Below, one piece after another: positions 40,588-49,924 of a stretch of DNA of 64,000 nt. Origin of the DNA: Amycolatopsis decaplanina DSM 44594 (lineage in GTDB: Bacteria; Actinomycetota; Actinomycetes; Mycobacteriales; Pseudonocardiaceae); contig NZ_AOHO01000047.1 of assembly GCF_000342005.1 (NCBI RefSeq), positions 62,001 through 126,000 of the forward strand. Direction: 5' to 3'. A program made the translations under genes and the position numbers. The first letter of the stretch is position 1. The number at the start of each line of letters is the position of its first letter. The notes below the pieces were generated by a model. It was given only the letters and a program-made list of their open reading frames with translations, had not been told where the DNA came from and did not search any database.

Positions 40588-42690
40588 TCACGCCGGGATC
40601 GCGTCGGTCTTCCGCTGCCACGAGCGATGTTCGCCCAGTTGCGCGGTGAACGAGGCGAAGAAGCCGTCGGGAAGGGTCGCTTCGGCCGCCGTGGTGGTCA
40701 CGACGCCCTGATCGATCAGGATTTCGGCGTCGTCGGCCAGCTTCGAGGTCACCCCGGCCCGGCGCAGCAGGTCCAGACCCGAGCCGAAGGCGGCCACCGG
40801 CTTGCCGTGCTTGTATGCCTCGGCGACGAAATGCACCGCGTACCCGTCATGTTCGAGGATGGTGATCGCGCTCGGGCCGCACGGCACGACGACAGCGTCG
40901 TAAAGCACCGAAGCCATGGTGTTGAGCTGCCTGTCCGGCCGCAGGGGGTCGCCTTCGCCACCCGGCCGGAGTTCGGCCTCGGTGGGAGCCAGGACCTCGG
41001 CGATCGCGCCCTCGGTGGTCAGCGCCTCGACCAGGCGGCGGACGCCGATCGTGTCCACCCCGTCGGCGGCGAGCACGGCGACCTTCCGGCTGATCGCGGC
41101 GCCCGAGGGCTGGTCGAGCTGGGAAAGCGCGGGCGACGTGCGGTCGTGATGGGGTGTGGCGGGAGCCGCGGGCACGCTCACCCCGATGCCCTCGGCCACC
41201 CTGGCCGCCAGGTCGTGGTCGACGTTGTTGAGTTCGGCGACCGTCCGCGCCCGGACCTCCCGGTCCTCGACCTTGCCGAGTTCGAACCGGAACGCGGCGA
41301 CGATGTGCTCGCGTTCGATCGGCGACATGCTGTTCCAGAACAGGGTCGCCTGGCTGTAGAAGTCCTTGAAACTCTCGCTGCGTTCCCGGATCTTGTGGCC
41401 CGACACGGCTTCGGTGTAGTGCCGGAACACGCCGGAATCGGCGATCGCCGGGCAGCCACCGCCGAGCGAGTTCGGGAAGTAGCTCGTCCGTCCCTTGTGG
41501 ACGTTCTGCTGGCCGTACCCGTCACGCTGGTTCGTGTGCACCGGCGCGATCGGCCGGTTCACCGGGAGCTGGGAGAAGTTGGGCCCGCCGAGCCGGATCA
41601 GCTGCGTGTCGAGGTAGGAGAAGTTCCGTGCCTGCAACAGCGGATCGTTGGTGAAGTCGATGCCGGGGACCACGTTCGCGGTGTGGAAGGCGATCTGCTC
41701 GGTCTCGGCGAAGAAGTCGTCGGGGTTGCGGTCCAGGACCATCCGCCCGACCGGACGCACCGGCACCTGCTCCTCGGGGATGATCTTCGTGGCGTCCAGC
41801 AGATCGAAGTCGAAGTCGTGCTCGGAGTCCTCGTCCACCAGTTGGACGCCGAGCTCCCATTCCGGGTACTGCCCGGATTCGATGGCGTCCCACAGGTCGC
41901 GCCGGTTGAAGTCGGGGTCCTTGCCCGCGATCTTCTGACATTCGTCCCACACCAGTGAATGCGTGCCGAGGACGGGCTTCCAGTGGAACTTCACGAAGGT
42001 GCCCTTGCCGTCGGCGTTGACGAGCCGGAAGGTGTGGACGCCGAAACCCTGCATCATCCGGTAACTGCGCGGCAGCGCCCGATCGGACATCAGCCAGAGC
42101 ACCATGTGCAGGCTCTCCGGCTGCAGCGAGACGAAATCCCAGAAGGTGTCGTGCGCCGACTGGGCCTGCGGGATCTCGTTGCGCGGCTCGGGTTTGACCG
42201 CGTGCACGAAGTCGGGGAACTTGATGCCGTCCTGGATGAAGAACACCGGCATGTTGTTGCCCACGAGGTCGTAGTTGCCCTGGCGGGTGTAGAACTTGGT
42301 CGCGAAGCCGCGGACGTCGCGCACGGTGTCGGCCGAACCACGCGAACCGGCGACGGTGGAGAACCGCACGAACACGGGGATCTTCTCGCCGCTGGTGAGG
42401 AATTCGGCGACCGTGTAGTCGGACAGAGCGTCGTCGTAAGCCTCGAAGAACCCGTAGGCGCCCGCCCCGCGCGCGTGCACCACACGTTCGGGGATGCGCT
42501 CGTGGTCGAAATGCGTGATCTTCTCGCGGGCGTGGAAATCTTCGAGCAGGGTCGGGCCCCGGGTGCCCGCCGTCAGTGAATCGTCCGTGTGGTCGACCCG
42601 GACACCCTGCTGGGTCGTCAGCGCGGATTGTTCAGGATCCACCCGGCTTCCGCCCAGTTGTTCGTCCTTCGCGTCCTCTCGATGCTGTGC
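40588..42690 (-). CDS. katE: Large-subunit catalase (KatE/HPII type)
   Basis: The 700-residue clade 2 heme catalase has the active-site His in [13 protein letters not shown], Asn in [13 protein letters not shown] and heme-ligand Tyr in [17 protein letters not shown] flavodoxin/class I amidotransferase-like C-terminal domain follows (from about residue 530: [28 protein letters not shown]). It converts hydrogen peroxide to water and oxygen in the cytoplasm. GTG 42690 follows GGGGCGAG; upstream in-frame sequence lies over the promoter. KatE-type catalases are classic members of SigB/SigF regulons, and the promoter here is an exact match. Confidence 0.95.
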   Translation of the reverse strand, partial: AQHREDAKDEQLGGSRVDPEQSALTTQQGVRVDHTDDSLTAGTRGPTLLEDFHAREKITHFDHERIPERVVHARGAGAYGFFEAYDDALSDYTVAEFLTSGEKIPVFVRFSTVAGSRGSADTVRDVRGFATKFYTRQGNYDLVGNNMPVFFIQDGIKFPDFVHAVKPEPRNEIPQAQSAHDTFWDFVSLQPESLHMVLWLMSDRALPRSYRMMQGFGVHTFRLVNADGKGTFVKFHWKPVLGTHSLVWDECQKIAGKDPDFNRRDLWDAIESGQYPEWELGVQLVDEDSEHDFDFDLLDATKIIPEEQVPVRPVGRMVLDRNPDDFFAETEQIAFHTANVVPGIDFTNDPLLQARNFSYLDTQLIRLGGPNFSQLPVNRPIAPVHTNQRDGYGQQNVHKGRTSYFPNSLGGGCPAIADSGVFRHYTEAVSGHKIRERSESFKDFYSQATLFWNSMSPIEREHIVAAFRFELGKVEDREVRARTVAELNNVDHDLAARVAEGIGVSVPAAPATPHHDRTSPALSQLDQPSGAAISRKVAVLAADGVDTIGVRRLVEALTTEGAIAEVLAPTEAELRPGGEGDPLRPDRQLNTMASVLYDAVVVPCGPSAITILEHDGYAVHFVAEAYKHGKPVAAFGSGLDLLRRAGVTSKLADDAEILIDQGVVTTTAAEATLPDGFFASFTAQLGEHRSWQRKTDAIPA

Positions 42691-42730
42691 CACAGATCTC
42701 GCCCCTTCGCGGTGGTGGGTTCCCTCGCGG

Positions 42731-42756
42731 CTACCCCGGCACGGTTTCCGCGAAAC
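42731..42756 (-). promoter_or_regulatory. SigF/SigB-type promoter for katE
   Basis: On the minus strand it reads GTTT, 16 bases, GGGTAG, about 40 bases before GTG 42690. It is divergent from 42763-42788. Confidence 0.75.
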
Positions 42757-42762
42757 GGCCAC

Positions 42763-42788
42763 GTGTGCGAGGCGGCGGCACCGGGTAA
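42763..42788 (+). promoter_or_regulatory. SigF/SigB-type promoter for the aldehyde dehydrogenase operon
   Basis: GTGT, 16-base spacer, GGGTAA, 30 bases before the ATG at 42819. Confidence 0.6.
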
Positions 42789-42818
42789 CCGACGCGCAGG
42801 AACTCGGAGGAGGTGCGA

Positions 42819-44183
42819 ATGACCACGGTGGATCGGCAGACCGTGCTGGAGATCCGCGATCCCGCCGACGACAGTCTCGTCGGCAGCGTCAAGGCGGCGA
42901 CGCCCGAAGGGGTCGAGACGGCGATCGCCACGGCGAAGCGGCAGGCGCCGGGTTGGGCGGCCACACCGGCGGCCGGACGCGGGGTCGCGCTGAAGGACGC
43001 GGCCAGGTCGCTCCGGGCGCGGGCGGCCGAAATCGCCGTCCTCATCGAGAGCGAGACCGGTAAGCCTCGCGCCGAGGCCGAAGAAGGCGTCCTCGCCGGA
43101 GCCGGGACCTTGGAGCAGTACGCCGAACTGGGTCCGGTGCACCGCGGACGGTCCCTGCTGGGCGACCCGTCGGCCACCGACCTGATGGTGCCGGAACCCC
43201 GGGGCGTGGTCGTGGTGCTGACGCCGTGGAACGACCCCGTCGCCGTGGCCTGCGGGCTGCTGGGCGCCGCGGTGGTCATGGGCAACACGGTGGTGCACAA
43301 GCCGAGCGAGCGCTGTCCGCACACCGGCGCCTGGCTGGGGAACGTGCTGTCGGAGGCACTTCCCGAGGGCGTGCTCCAGACCGTCCAGGGCGACGGGAGC
43401 GTCGGCGCGGAACTCGCGGCCCACGCGGACGTCGACGTCATCGCGCACGTCGGCGGGACCGCCGCGGGCCGCTCGATCGCGGCGAGCGCGGCGAAGACCG
43501 GCGCCAAGGTGCTGCTGGAGAACGGCGGCAACGATCCGCTCGTCGTCGACGCCGGCGTGGACCCCGTCTGGGCGGCCGAGCAGGCGGCGACCGGGGCCTT
43601 CGCCAACTCCGGGCAGATCTGTGTCTCGGTCGAACGGATCCATGTGCACCAGGACATCGCGGACGCTTTCCTCACCGCGCTGGCCGCCGAAGCGGGCCAT
43701 CGCGAACTGGCCCCGCTCGTCGACCGGCGGCACCGCGAAGGTGTGCACGCCCAAGTCGCGGAAGCGATCGCGCAAGGCGCCGATCCGCTCGTCGGAGGTA
43801 TCGTGCCGGACGGTCCCGGTGCCTTCTACCCGGCGACCGTCCTCACCGGATGCACCTCCGAGATGAGGGTCCTCACCGAGGAGACCTTCGGCCCGGTCGC
43901 GCCGGTGACGGTGGCCGCGAACTTCGATCAGGCACTCGCACAGGCCGCCGCCGGCGAGTACGGTCTCGCGGCCACGGTGCTGACCTCCTCGATGGCGCAC
44001 GCGCAGCGGGCCTGGCGCGAACTCCCGGTCGGGACCGTGAAGATCAACAGCGTCTTCGGTGGCGCTCCAGGCGGGGCCGCCCATCCGCGGGGGGCCAGCG
44101 GCAGTGGTTACGGTTACGGGCCCGAACTGCTCGGCGAGATGACGCAGACGAAGGTCGTTCATCTGGCGATCCCGGGACCGTGA
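42819..44183 (+). CDS. NAD(P)-dependent aldehyde dehydrogenase (succinate-semialdehyde DH type)
   Basis: The 454-residue ALDH has VPEPRGVVVVLTPWNDPVAV (cofactor side), VLLENGGNDPLVVDAGVD with the general-base Glu, the nucleophile Cys in FANSGQICVSVER and ETFGPVAPV. It oxidises an aldehyde to the acid; the exact substrate is open, with semialdehydes or lipid aldehydes from oxidative stress plausible. ATG 42819 has GGAGGAGG upstream. Its stop overlaps the next start by one base (TGATG), so it is cotranscribed with the FUSC-like gene. Confidence 0.9.
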   Translation: MTTVDRQTVLEIRDPADDSLVGSVKAATPEGVETAIATAKRQAPGWAATPAAGRGVALKDAARSLRARAAEIAVLIESETGKPRAEAEEGVLAGAGTLEQYAELGPVHRGRSLLGDPSATDLMVPEPRGVVVVLTPWNDPVAVACGLLGAAVVMGNTVVHKPSERCPHTGAWLGNVLSEALPEGVLQTVQGDGSVGAELAAHADVDVIAHVGGTAAGRSIAASAAKTGAKVLLENGGNDPLVVDAGVDPVWAAEQAATGAFANSGQICVSVERIHVHQDIADAFLTALAAEAGHRELAPLVDRRHREGVHAQVAEAIAQGADPLVGGIVPDGPGAFYPATVLTGCTSEMRVLTEETFGPVAPVTVAANFDQALAQAAAGEYGLAATVLTSSMAHAQRAWRELPVGTVKINSVFGGAPGGAAHPRGASGSGYGYGPELLGEMTQTKVVHLAIPGP

Positions 44184-45229
44184 TGGACGTCCGGAACCGA
44201 TGGACGGCGCCGTTCACCTGGGCCGCCCGGGCGTTCCGGGTCCCGGGGGAAGAGCGCCGGAGTCTCATCCAGATCGCGAAGGCCACGGCCGCGGCAGTGA
44301 TCGCCTGGATCGTCGCGACGTCGGTTCTGCGGTTGCCGCAGCCCTTCCTAGCGCCGTACGCGGCGGTGTTCCTCGTGCAGGCCACCGTCTACCGGTCCCT
44401 GCGGGGCTGGGCGCAGCAGGTCGGCGCGGTCGGCGTGGGGGTGGTGCTCGCGGCGGGTGCCGGTCAGGTCATCCCGTCGGTGACGGTGGCGCTCGGGCTG
44501 GTCATCTTCACCGGGCTGCTGATCGGCTCTTGGCGGGGTTTCGGCGATTCAGGGGTGTGGGTCGGGATCACCGGCATGCTGCTGATCTCCTACGGCAACG
44601 CGACCGAACCCGTCCTGCTCGCCGACCGGCTGCTGGAAACCGCGCTGGGGGCGGCGATCGGCGCGGTGCTCAACGCGGTGATCCTGCCGCCGCTGCACGG
44701 CGAGCGCCTGCGAGCGGCGGCTTCCCGGCTGGCCGCGGTGATCGCCGACGTCCTCGACGAGACCGCGGCACTGGTCCGCGCCGGCGAGGCGACCGAGGTC
44801 CTGGACGACCGCATGCGGGACGTTCGCAGCCTGGTCGCGGAGGCGGAAGACGCGATCGGCTGGACCCGGGAGAGCCGGTACCTGAACCTCCGTGGACGGC
44901 GTGAGACCAGGGAGGAGCCACTGGCGAACCTCGTTTCCCTGTGGCCGCCGCTCGCCCAGCTGATCGACGCGGTGAGTGAGGCCGCCCGGAGCGAACAGCC
45001 GTTCCGGCGTCCCGGCGAATACGCGCGCGGGGTGGTCGGCGACCTGCTCGAAGCCGTTGCCGAGGTGGCCCGCTCGGGTGACCCGGACAAGCTCGATCGA
45101 TGCCGGAAGCTGCTCGACGAGATCGACCACCTGCTCGTCGCACCCACGGACGAGGTCACCACGTCGATCGGGCTGGGGGCGATGGCGTTGCCCGCCCGCC
45201 GTCTCGTCCAGCGGCTCCGCGCCGATTAA
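44183..45229 (+). CDS. FUSC-family (aromatic acid exporter-like) membrane protein
   Basis: The 348-residue protein has about five to six transmembrane helices in the first 165 residues (AAAVIAWIVATSVLRL, FLAPYAAVFLVQATVY, ALGLVIFTGLLIGSW and others), then a long soluble helical C-terminal half. This is the half-size FUSC/ArAE layout; the motif FLAPYAAVFLVQ with nearby aromatic residues is typical. Family members export aromatic acids or are of unknown function. Translation is coupled to the ALDH gene, suggesting removal of an acid product. Confidence 0.82.
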   Translation: MDVRNRWTAPFTWAARAFRVPGEERRSLIQIAKATAAAVIAWIVATSVLRLPQPFLAPYAAVFLVQATVYRSLRGWAQQVGAVGVGVVLAAGAGQVIPSVTVALGLVIFTGLLIGSWRGFGDSGVWVGITGMLLISYGNATEPVLLADRLLETALGAAIGAVLNAVILPPLHGERLRAAASRLAAVIADVLDETAALVRAGEATEVLDDRMRDVRSLVAEAEDAIGWTRESRYLNLRGRRETREEPLANLVSLWPPLAQLIDAVSEAARSEQPFRRPGEYARGVVGDLLEAVAEVARSGDPDKLDRCRKLLDEIDHLLVAPTDEVTTSIGLGAMALPARRLVQRLRAD

Positions 45230-45249
45230 GCCGGTGCGACGGTGGGTAA
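45224..45249 (+). promoter_or_regulatory. SigF/SigB-type promoter for the epimerase-PhoU operon
   Basis: GATT, 16-base spacer, GGGTAA; the ATG at 45258 is 8 bases after the -10, so a leaderless transcript is expected. It overlaps the FUSC stop codon. Confidence 0.55.
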
Positions 45250-45257
45250 CCGTACCC

Positions 45258-46310
45258 ATGAGCAGTGGTAAGCGGATCGTGGTCACCGGCGCCACCGGCA
45301 ACGTCGGGACGGCGGTGGTACGCGCACTGGGTTCGGACCCCGAGGTCGGATCGATCGTCGGCGTGGCGAGGCGCCCCAGCCACTGGGAGAGCCCGAAGAC
45401 CGAGTTCGTCACCGCCGACGTCGCCCGCGACGACCTTCGCGCCGTGTTCGACGGCGCTGACGTGGTGATCCACCTCGCCTGGCTTTTCCAGCCCACACAC
45501 CGGCCCGAGGTCACCTGGCGATCCAACGTGCTGGGTTCGATCCGGGTGTTCGAAGCCGCGCAGGCGATGCGGGTACCGGCGCTGGTGTACGCGTCGTCGA
45601 TCGGGGCGTACTCGCCGAGTGACGACGACCGGCCGGTGACCGAGGACTGGCCGACCCACGGTTCACCGAAGGCGGCGTACACCCGCGAAAAGGCTTATGT
45701 GGAAAGGGTTCTCGAGGCGTTCGATCGAAGTCATCCCCGTCTGCGGGTGGTACGGGTGCGGCCGGGGTTCCTCTTCCAGAAGGCCGCGGCGCCCGAACAG
45801 CGCCGTCTTTTCGGCGGGCCGTTCGTGCCGGGCAAGCTCGTGCGGCCGTCGCTGATCCCGGTGTTCCCGGACATCCCGCGACTGAGGATCCAGACCGCGC
45901 ACACCGAGGATGTGGCCGACGCCTATCGCCGGTGCGCACTCCAGGACGTCAAGGGCGCCTTCAACATCGCCGCCGATCCGGTACTGGACACCCGCGCGCT
46001 GGCACGGATCTTCGGCGCCAGGCCGGTGAAGGTCCCGGCGCCCTTCGTCCGGCGCGCGCTCGCCGCGGCCTGGGCGCTGCACCTGCTCCCGGCCACGCCG
46101 GGGCTTTTCGACGCAGTCCTGCACCTTCCGGTGATGGACTGCACGCGCGCCAGGGAAGAGCTCGGCTGGACGCCGCGATACTCGTCGGAGGACGCGATCG
46201 AAGCGTTCCTCGAGGGGCTGTGGGAAGGCAAGGGATTTCCGACCGCACCGCTGGAAGCGGACGTCGGCAGGGGCCACGAACTGGCCACCGGGGTAGGGGA
46301 GCGGCCGTGA
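45258..46310 (+). CDS. NAD-dependent epimerase/dehydratase-family protein
   Basis: The 350-residue extended SDR has the Rossmann motif VVTGATGNVGTAVVRAL at the start, VIHLAWLFQPTH, YASSIGAYSPS and the active-site Tyr-x3-Lys in AAYTREKAYVERV. It resembles uncharacterised NAD-dependent epimerases widespread in actinobacteria, and the substrate may not be a nucleotide sugar. It is the first gene of a five-gene... four-gene coupled set (45258-48518) ending in PhoU. The next gene starts inside its stop (GTGA). Confidence 0.83.
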   Translation: MSSGKRIVVTGATGNVGTAVVRALGSDPEVGSIVGVARRPSHWESPKTEFVTADVARDDLRAVFDGADVVIHLAWLFQPTHRPEVTWRSNVLGSIRVFEAAQAMRVPALVYASSIGAYSPSDDDRPVTEDWPTHGSPKAAYTREKAYVERVLEAFDRSHPRLRVVRVRPGFLFQKAAAPEQRRLFGGPFVPGKLVRPSLIPVFPDIPRLRIQTAHTEDVADAYRRCALQDVKGAFNIAADPVLDTRALARIFGARPVKVPAPFVRRALAAAWALHLLPATPGLFDAVLHLPVMDCTRAREELGWTPRYSSEDAIEAFLEGLWEGKGFPTAPLEADVGRGHELATGVGERP

Positions 46311-47116
46311 ACGAGAAGGAACTGCTGCGCACTCTGACCAAGGTCGTGTCCACTTTGGACCAGACATCGGTGCGATTCGCCGTGGCGGGTGGCCTCGCCG
46401 TGTACGCGCGGGGCGGGCCGCCGTCGGATCACGACGTCGACCTTTTCCTCAAACACGAGGACATCGAGCAAGCGGCGGACGCCCTGGAGGCCGCGGGGCT
46501 GAGACGGGCGCATCCGCCGGAGGACTGGCTCACCAAGGTCTACGACGGCGACTGCCTCGTCGACCTGATCTTCCGGCCCAACCACCGGCCGGTCACCGAC
46601 GAGATGCTCGACCGCGCTTCGCTGATGCGGGTCGGGGCGACCGCCGCACCCGTGCTCAACGGGACCGATCTGCTCGTCGACAAGATCCTCGTGCTCAGTC
46701 CGCACCGATGCGATTTCGGCCCGCTGCTGCGGATCGCCCGCGACCTCCGTGAGCAGGTCGACTGGCACCGGGTGGCCGAGGAGACCGCCGGATCGCCGTA
46801 CGCGTGGTCGTTCCTGACCCTGCTCGCGGCACTGTCCATCATCGACGGAAAGGAGCTTCCGATGCCCGAGGAAGCGCCCCAGTACCTGGTCGCCAGGCTG
46901 ACCAAGGCGCTGGCGGAAGATCCGAGGACCGCCGAACTCGGCGTGCACGTCACCGTGCGCGGCGACCAGGTCCGGCTCAGCGGCGAGGTCCCTTGCACCA
47001 ACCGCAAGGCCGACATCGAGGCGGTCGTCTGCGAACACATCGCGGCCGAACTGGTGCACAACGACGTGCGGCTGGCGGACGTCCGCGAGCCGTCGCACGC
47101 CGAGGAGATCCGGTGA
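46307..47116 (+). CDS. Fusion of nucleotidyltransferase-fold and BON domains
   Basis: The protein has 269 residues. The N-terminal about 180 residues hold a nucleotidyltransferase-like fold: FAVAGGLAVYARGG, HDVDLFLKHED with the DxD-type metal pair, and LVDLIFRPNHRP. The last about 80 residues form a BON domain (LVARLTKALAEDPRTAELGVHVTV, GDQVRLSGEVPC, VCEHIAAEL), a phospholipid- or ligand-binding module. I do not know this pairing from characterised proteins. GTGA overlaps with the genes on both sides show tight coupling with the epimerase and phosphoesterase genes. Confidence 0.78.
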   Translation: MNEKELLRTLTKVVSTLDQTSVRFAVAGGLAVYARGGPPSDHDVDLFLKHEDIEQAADALEAAGLRRAHPPEDWLTKVYDGDCLVDLIFRPNHRPVTDEMLDRASLMRVGATAAPVLNGTDLLVDKILVLSPHRCDFGPLLRIARDLREQVDWHRVAEETAGSPYAWSFLTLLAALSIIDGKELPMPEEAPQYLVARLTKALAEDPRTAELGVHVTVRGDQVRLSGEVPCTNRKADIEAVVCEHIAAELVHNDVRLADVREPSHAEEIR

Positions 47117-47850
47117 TCCGGGTCGCCGCGGTCGGGGACGTCCACCTCGGGGAGGACAACCGGGGCCTGCTGCGGCCGGCACTGGACAACATCGCCGAAC
47201 ACGCCGAAGTGCTGCTGCTCGCGGGCGACCTCACCCGGCACGGCAGCCTCGAAGAGGCCAGGGTGGTGGCCGACGAGTTCGCCGGGCTCGACGTCCCCGT
47301 GGTGTCGGTACTCGGCAACCACGACTACCACTCGGACGCGGCCGAAGCGGTCAGCGGGCTGCTGGAGGAAAGCGGGATCACCGTCCTGGAGGGTTCGGCC
47401 ACCACGGTGGAACTGGAGGGAGGGAAGCTCGGCGTCGCCGGGGTGAAGGGCTTCGGTGGCGGCTTCGCGGGCAAATGCGCGAGCCGGTTCGGCGAACGCG
47501 AGATGAAGGACTTCGTGGAGCACACCATGGCGGCGGCCAAACGGCTGCGCACCGCGCTGGAAGGGCTCGAACGCGAGCAGCCCGACGTGACCGTCGCGCT
47601 GACGCACTACTCGCCGATCCCCGGCACACTGCACGGCGAGCCTCCGGAGATCCACCCGTTCCTGGGGTCGTATCTGCTGTGCGAACCGATCGACGACGCC
47701 CAGGTGGCGCTCGCGGTGCACGGGCACGCGCACTACGGCAGCGAGCAAGGTGTCAGCCCAGGCGGGGTGCCGGTGCGCAACGTCGCCCAGCCGGTGATCC
47801 GCGCGGCGTACGCGACGTACGTCCTGGAACCTGCGAAGGTGCTGACATGA
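47113..47850 (+). CDS. Calcineurin-like metallophosphoesterase
   Basis: The 245-residue phosphoesterase has the five metal-binding blocks: VGDVHLG, LLAGDLTRHG, VLGNHDYHS, ALTHYSPI and VHGHAHYG. It resembles the 3',5'-cyclic nucleotide/ICC-like group and hydrolyses a phosphoester of unknown identity. It starts at GTG 47113 in a GTGA overlap and ends in an ATGA overlap with phoU. Cotranscription with phoU suggests a tie to phosphate status, which is an inference. Confidence 0.88.
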   Translation: MIRVAAVGDVHLGEDNRGLLRPALDNIAEHAEVLLLAGDLTRHGSLEEARVVADEFAGLDVPVVSVLGNHDYHSDAAEAVSGLLEESGITVLEGSATTVELEGGKLGVAGVKGFGGGFAGKCASRFGEREMKDFVEHTMAAAKRLRTALEGLEREQPDVTVALTHYSPIPGTLHGEPPEIHPFLGSYLLCEPIDDAQVALAVHGHAHYGSEQGVSPGGVPVRNVAQPVIRAAYATYVLEPAKVLT

Positions 47851-48518
47851 GAGAACGATTCCACGGTCAACTGAGCGTCCTCGGTGAGCTCCTGTCGACC
47901 ATGTGCGGCATGGCGTGCGAGGAACTGCGCCTGGCGAACCGGGTCTTTCTCGACCGGGACGTCGAGGCGGCCACCGAGCTGGCGACGATCGAGGCGAAGC
48001 TGAACGCGGCGCGGACCGAATGCGAAGAGACCGCGCAGAAACTGCTCGCCCTGCAGGCGCCGGTCGCGGGCGACCTGCGGACCGTACTCGCGGCGGTGTA
48101 CTGCGCGGACCGGCTGGAGCGGATGGGCGACCTCGCCCAGCACATCGCCGACCAGGCGGCGCGAGCGCCGGAATTCGCCGTCCCCGACGCCCTCGCCGGA
48201 CGCTTCGGGGAGATGGCCGGGCTCGTCTGCTCGATGGCGGAAGACCTCGGCGCGGCGATCGAGGGGCCGACGGCGGAGGCGTTCCATTCGCTCGCCCGGT
48301 CCGACGAGCGCGTCGACGCGCTGTACGAGGAACTGATGACGCTGGTCACCGAGCCGGACTGGGCCCACGGCGTCGCGCCCGCGATCTCGGTGGCGTTGCT
48401 GGCGCGGTTCTACGAACGGTTCGCGGACCAGGTCGTCTCCGTGGCGCGGCGGGTGGACTTCGCGCTCACCGGGGAACTTCCGGAATCCTCCGTGCGGGAT
48501 GCCCCTGCCGAACTCTGA
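47847..48518 (+). CDS. phoU: PhoU-like phosphate-signalling protein
   Basis: The 223-residue all-helical protein has two PhoU-type three-helix bundles: LGELLSTMCGMACEELRLANR at the start, DLRTVLAAVYCADRLERMGDLAQHIA (metal-binding E/D-xxx-D pattern) and VALLARFYERFADQVVSVARR at the end. PhoU proteins link the Pst transporter to PhoR control; no pst genes are nearby, so this is probably an orphan paralogue. It is the last gene of its operon and is followed by a near-perfect palindromic terminator. Confidence 0.88.
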   Translation: MRERFHGQLSVLGELLSTMCGMACEELRLANRVFLDRDVEAATELATIEAKLNAARTECEETAQKLLALQAPVAGDLRTVLAAVYCADRLERMGDLAQHIADQAARAPEFAVPDALAGRFGEMAGLVCSMAEDLGAAIEGPTAEAFHSLARSDERVDALYEELMTLVTEPDWAHGVAPAISVALLARFYERFADQVVSVARRVDFALTGELPESSVRDAPAEL

Positions 48519-48530
48519 CTCCGCGCTGTC

Positions 48531-48580
48531 CGTGAAGGCCTCCTTGAGGGACCCTGGGTCCCTCAAGGAGGCCTTCACGG
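48531..48580. terminator. Perfect long palindrome between phoU and the hemerythrin remnant
   Basis: Arms of GTGAAGGCCTCCTTGAGGGA and complement meet at a CCCTGGG centre. It is located between convergent genes and serves both strands. It is a member of the AAGG...CCTT family. Confidence 0.7.
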
Positions 48581-48602
48581 ACTTGTGACCCAAGCGCGCG
48601 GG

Positions 48603-49176
48603 TCAGGTGTCGCGGTTGGCCAGCGCGTCCCGGATCTTGTCGATGAACGCCGTCCCCGGTGCCAGGATCCGGTTCGCCGGCGGGCGGTCCGGGGCGGCGG
48701 GATGCGGCCGGGTCGGGGCGATCGCCTTGGCTCGCAACACTTTTTCGCCCAGGTCTCGCAGGTCCTCCGGCGAGCAGGCGGCCTGCAGCTTCGGCAGCAG
48801 ATCGCTTTCTTCCTCCTCGATGTGGTGCCGGACGTCCTCGATCAGCTTGCCGACCAGTTCGTCGAACCGCTTGTCCGTCGGCTCCAGGCCGATGAGGTCG
48901 TTCATCACGCGCTCGGCTTCGGCGTGCTCCTCGATCTCGTGGTCGGCGACCTCGTCGCCGTCGGGGAGGTGCTTCCGCGCGGCGGGGTACATGTGCTGCT
49001 CTTCGGCGATCGAATGCCGCACGAGTTCGGCGATCACGTGGTCCGCGAGATCCTTGCGGTGCCGATCACCGCCCTTGCCGGACTCGAGCTCCTGGAAGAT
49101 CCGTTCGAAGGCACGGTGATCCTCGGTGATCCTCGGTGATCACCGTGACGAGGTCGTGTTTCGTGGTGGTGGTCAT
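48603..49176 (-). pseudogene. Hemerythrin (HHE) domain gene with frameshift from a 10-bp tandem duplication
   Basis: From ATG 49176 the frame reads MTTTTKHDLVTVITEDHRG and then leaves the HHE pattern, stopping soon after. The correct continuation (helix with FERIFQELE, then the long frame down to 48603) is in another frame. The cause is visible: the 10-base unit CGGTGATCCT occurs twice at 49114-49133 and a third partial copy follows to 49141. Removing one unit restores VITEDHRAFERIFQELE and a full HHE protein of about 188 residues. The intact downstream part from GTG 49037 keeps HHIEEEESDLLPKL and EEQHMYP but lacks the first metal-binding His. It may be a pseudogene, a phase-variable gene or a sequencing error. 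Confidence 0.75.
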
Positions 49177-49216
49177 GGACACTCCTGTCCGTGGTCGTCA
49201 GTCCGACGCCGCACGG

Positions 49217-49240
49217 ATACCCGTTCTCCGCGCTTCAATC
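49217..49240 (-). promoter_or_regulatory. SigF/SigB-type promoter for the hemerythrin gene
   Basis: On the minus strand it reads GATT, 14 bases, GGGTAT, about 40 bases before ATG 49176. Confidence 0.55.
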
Positions 49241-49913
49241 ACCCGGATTCGTCGGTGGCGTGATGCGGGGCGCCGACGGGTTTGGATTCGGGGGAGCCGC
49301 GCTGGCGCAGGTACACGCTGAACACCGCCATCGAGCCGATGGCGAGGAATTCCGACTGCCAGTTCTGCAGCGTGCGGTTCCAGAAGTCGGACGACGCCAG
49401 ATAGCCGGACCACGACACCGGATCGCCGAACTCGGTGAGCTGCTCGGCGTTGTAGGCGCTCATCCCGGCCACCGACTGGGCCAGCCAGGACAGCAGGAAC
49501 AGTCCCAGCATCACCAGTCCGAGTGACATCGAGAAGATCCCTGTTCGCCAGCCGCCCGCCCGTGCCCATTTCGGTGAGCCGGCCGTCGCGTGTTGCCCGA
49601 CCTGCTGGTCCTTGTCCGTTTCCAAGCCGACCCGGTCGGCCGGTTTCGATTCGGGGGACCCTCGTTGCAACAGCCACACGGTCGCGAACACGTAGAGGAA
49701 GAACTGCAGGTACTCGGATTGCCAGTTCTCGGCGACGTCGACGGCGAAATCCGCGGACGCCAGGTAGTCCAGCAGGCCGACCGGTTCGGCGGCGTGGCTG
49801 CGCCGTTCGTCGTTGTAGTCCGCGAGACCGGAGAACACCTGTCCCGCGAGACTCAGCACGAACAGCAGTCCGAACCCCAGCGAGAGGGCGTTGTCACGAA
49901 GAAAGCGCCGCAT
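49239..49913 (-). CDS. DUF6766-like membrane protein with internal duplication
   Basis: The 224-residue protein is built of two similar halves. Each has helices and then an ENWQSEYLQFFLYVFATVWLLQRGSPESKP-like end; the second half reads LQNWQSEFLAIGSMAVFSVYLRQRGSPESKP. There are two membrane helices per half (about residues 10-28, 68-85, 128-150 and 185-205). It fits the DUF6766 family; function is unknown. ATG 49913 is favoured by GAAGGGGG upstream over GTG 49928. Confidence 0.75.
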   Translation of the reverse strand: MRRFLRDNALSLGFGLLFVLSLAGQVFSGLADYNDERRSHAAEPVGLLDYLASADFAVDVAENWQSEYLQFFLYVFATVWLLQRGSPESKPADRVGLETDKDQQVGQHATAGSPKWARAGGWRTGIFSMSLGLVMLGLFLLSWLAQSVAGMSAYNAEQLTEFGDPVSWSGYLASSDFWNRTLQNWQSEFLAIGSMAVFSVYLRQRGSPESKPVGAPHHATDESG

Positions 49914-49924
49914 CAACGCCCCCT

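Noticed and set aside
48603..49037. A complete short gene starting at GTG 49037
   Set aside because: The HHE domain clearly begins further upstream in another frame. The 10-bp duplication explains the break, so this is a remnant and not a natural short protein.
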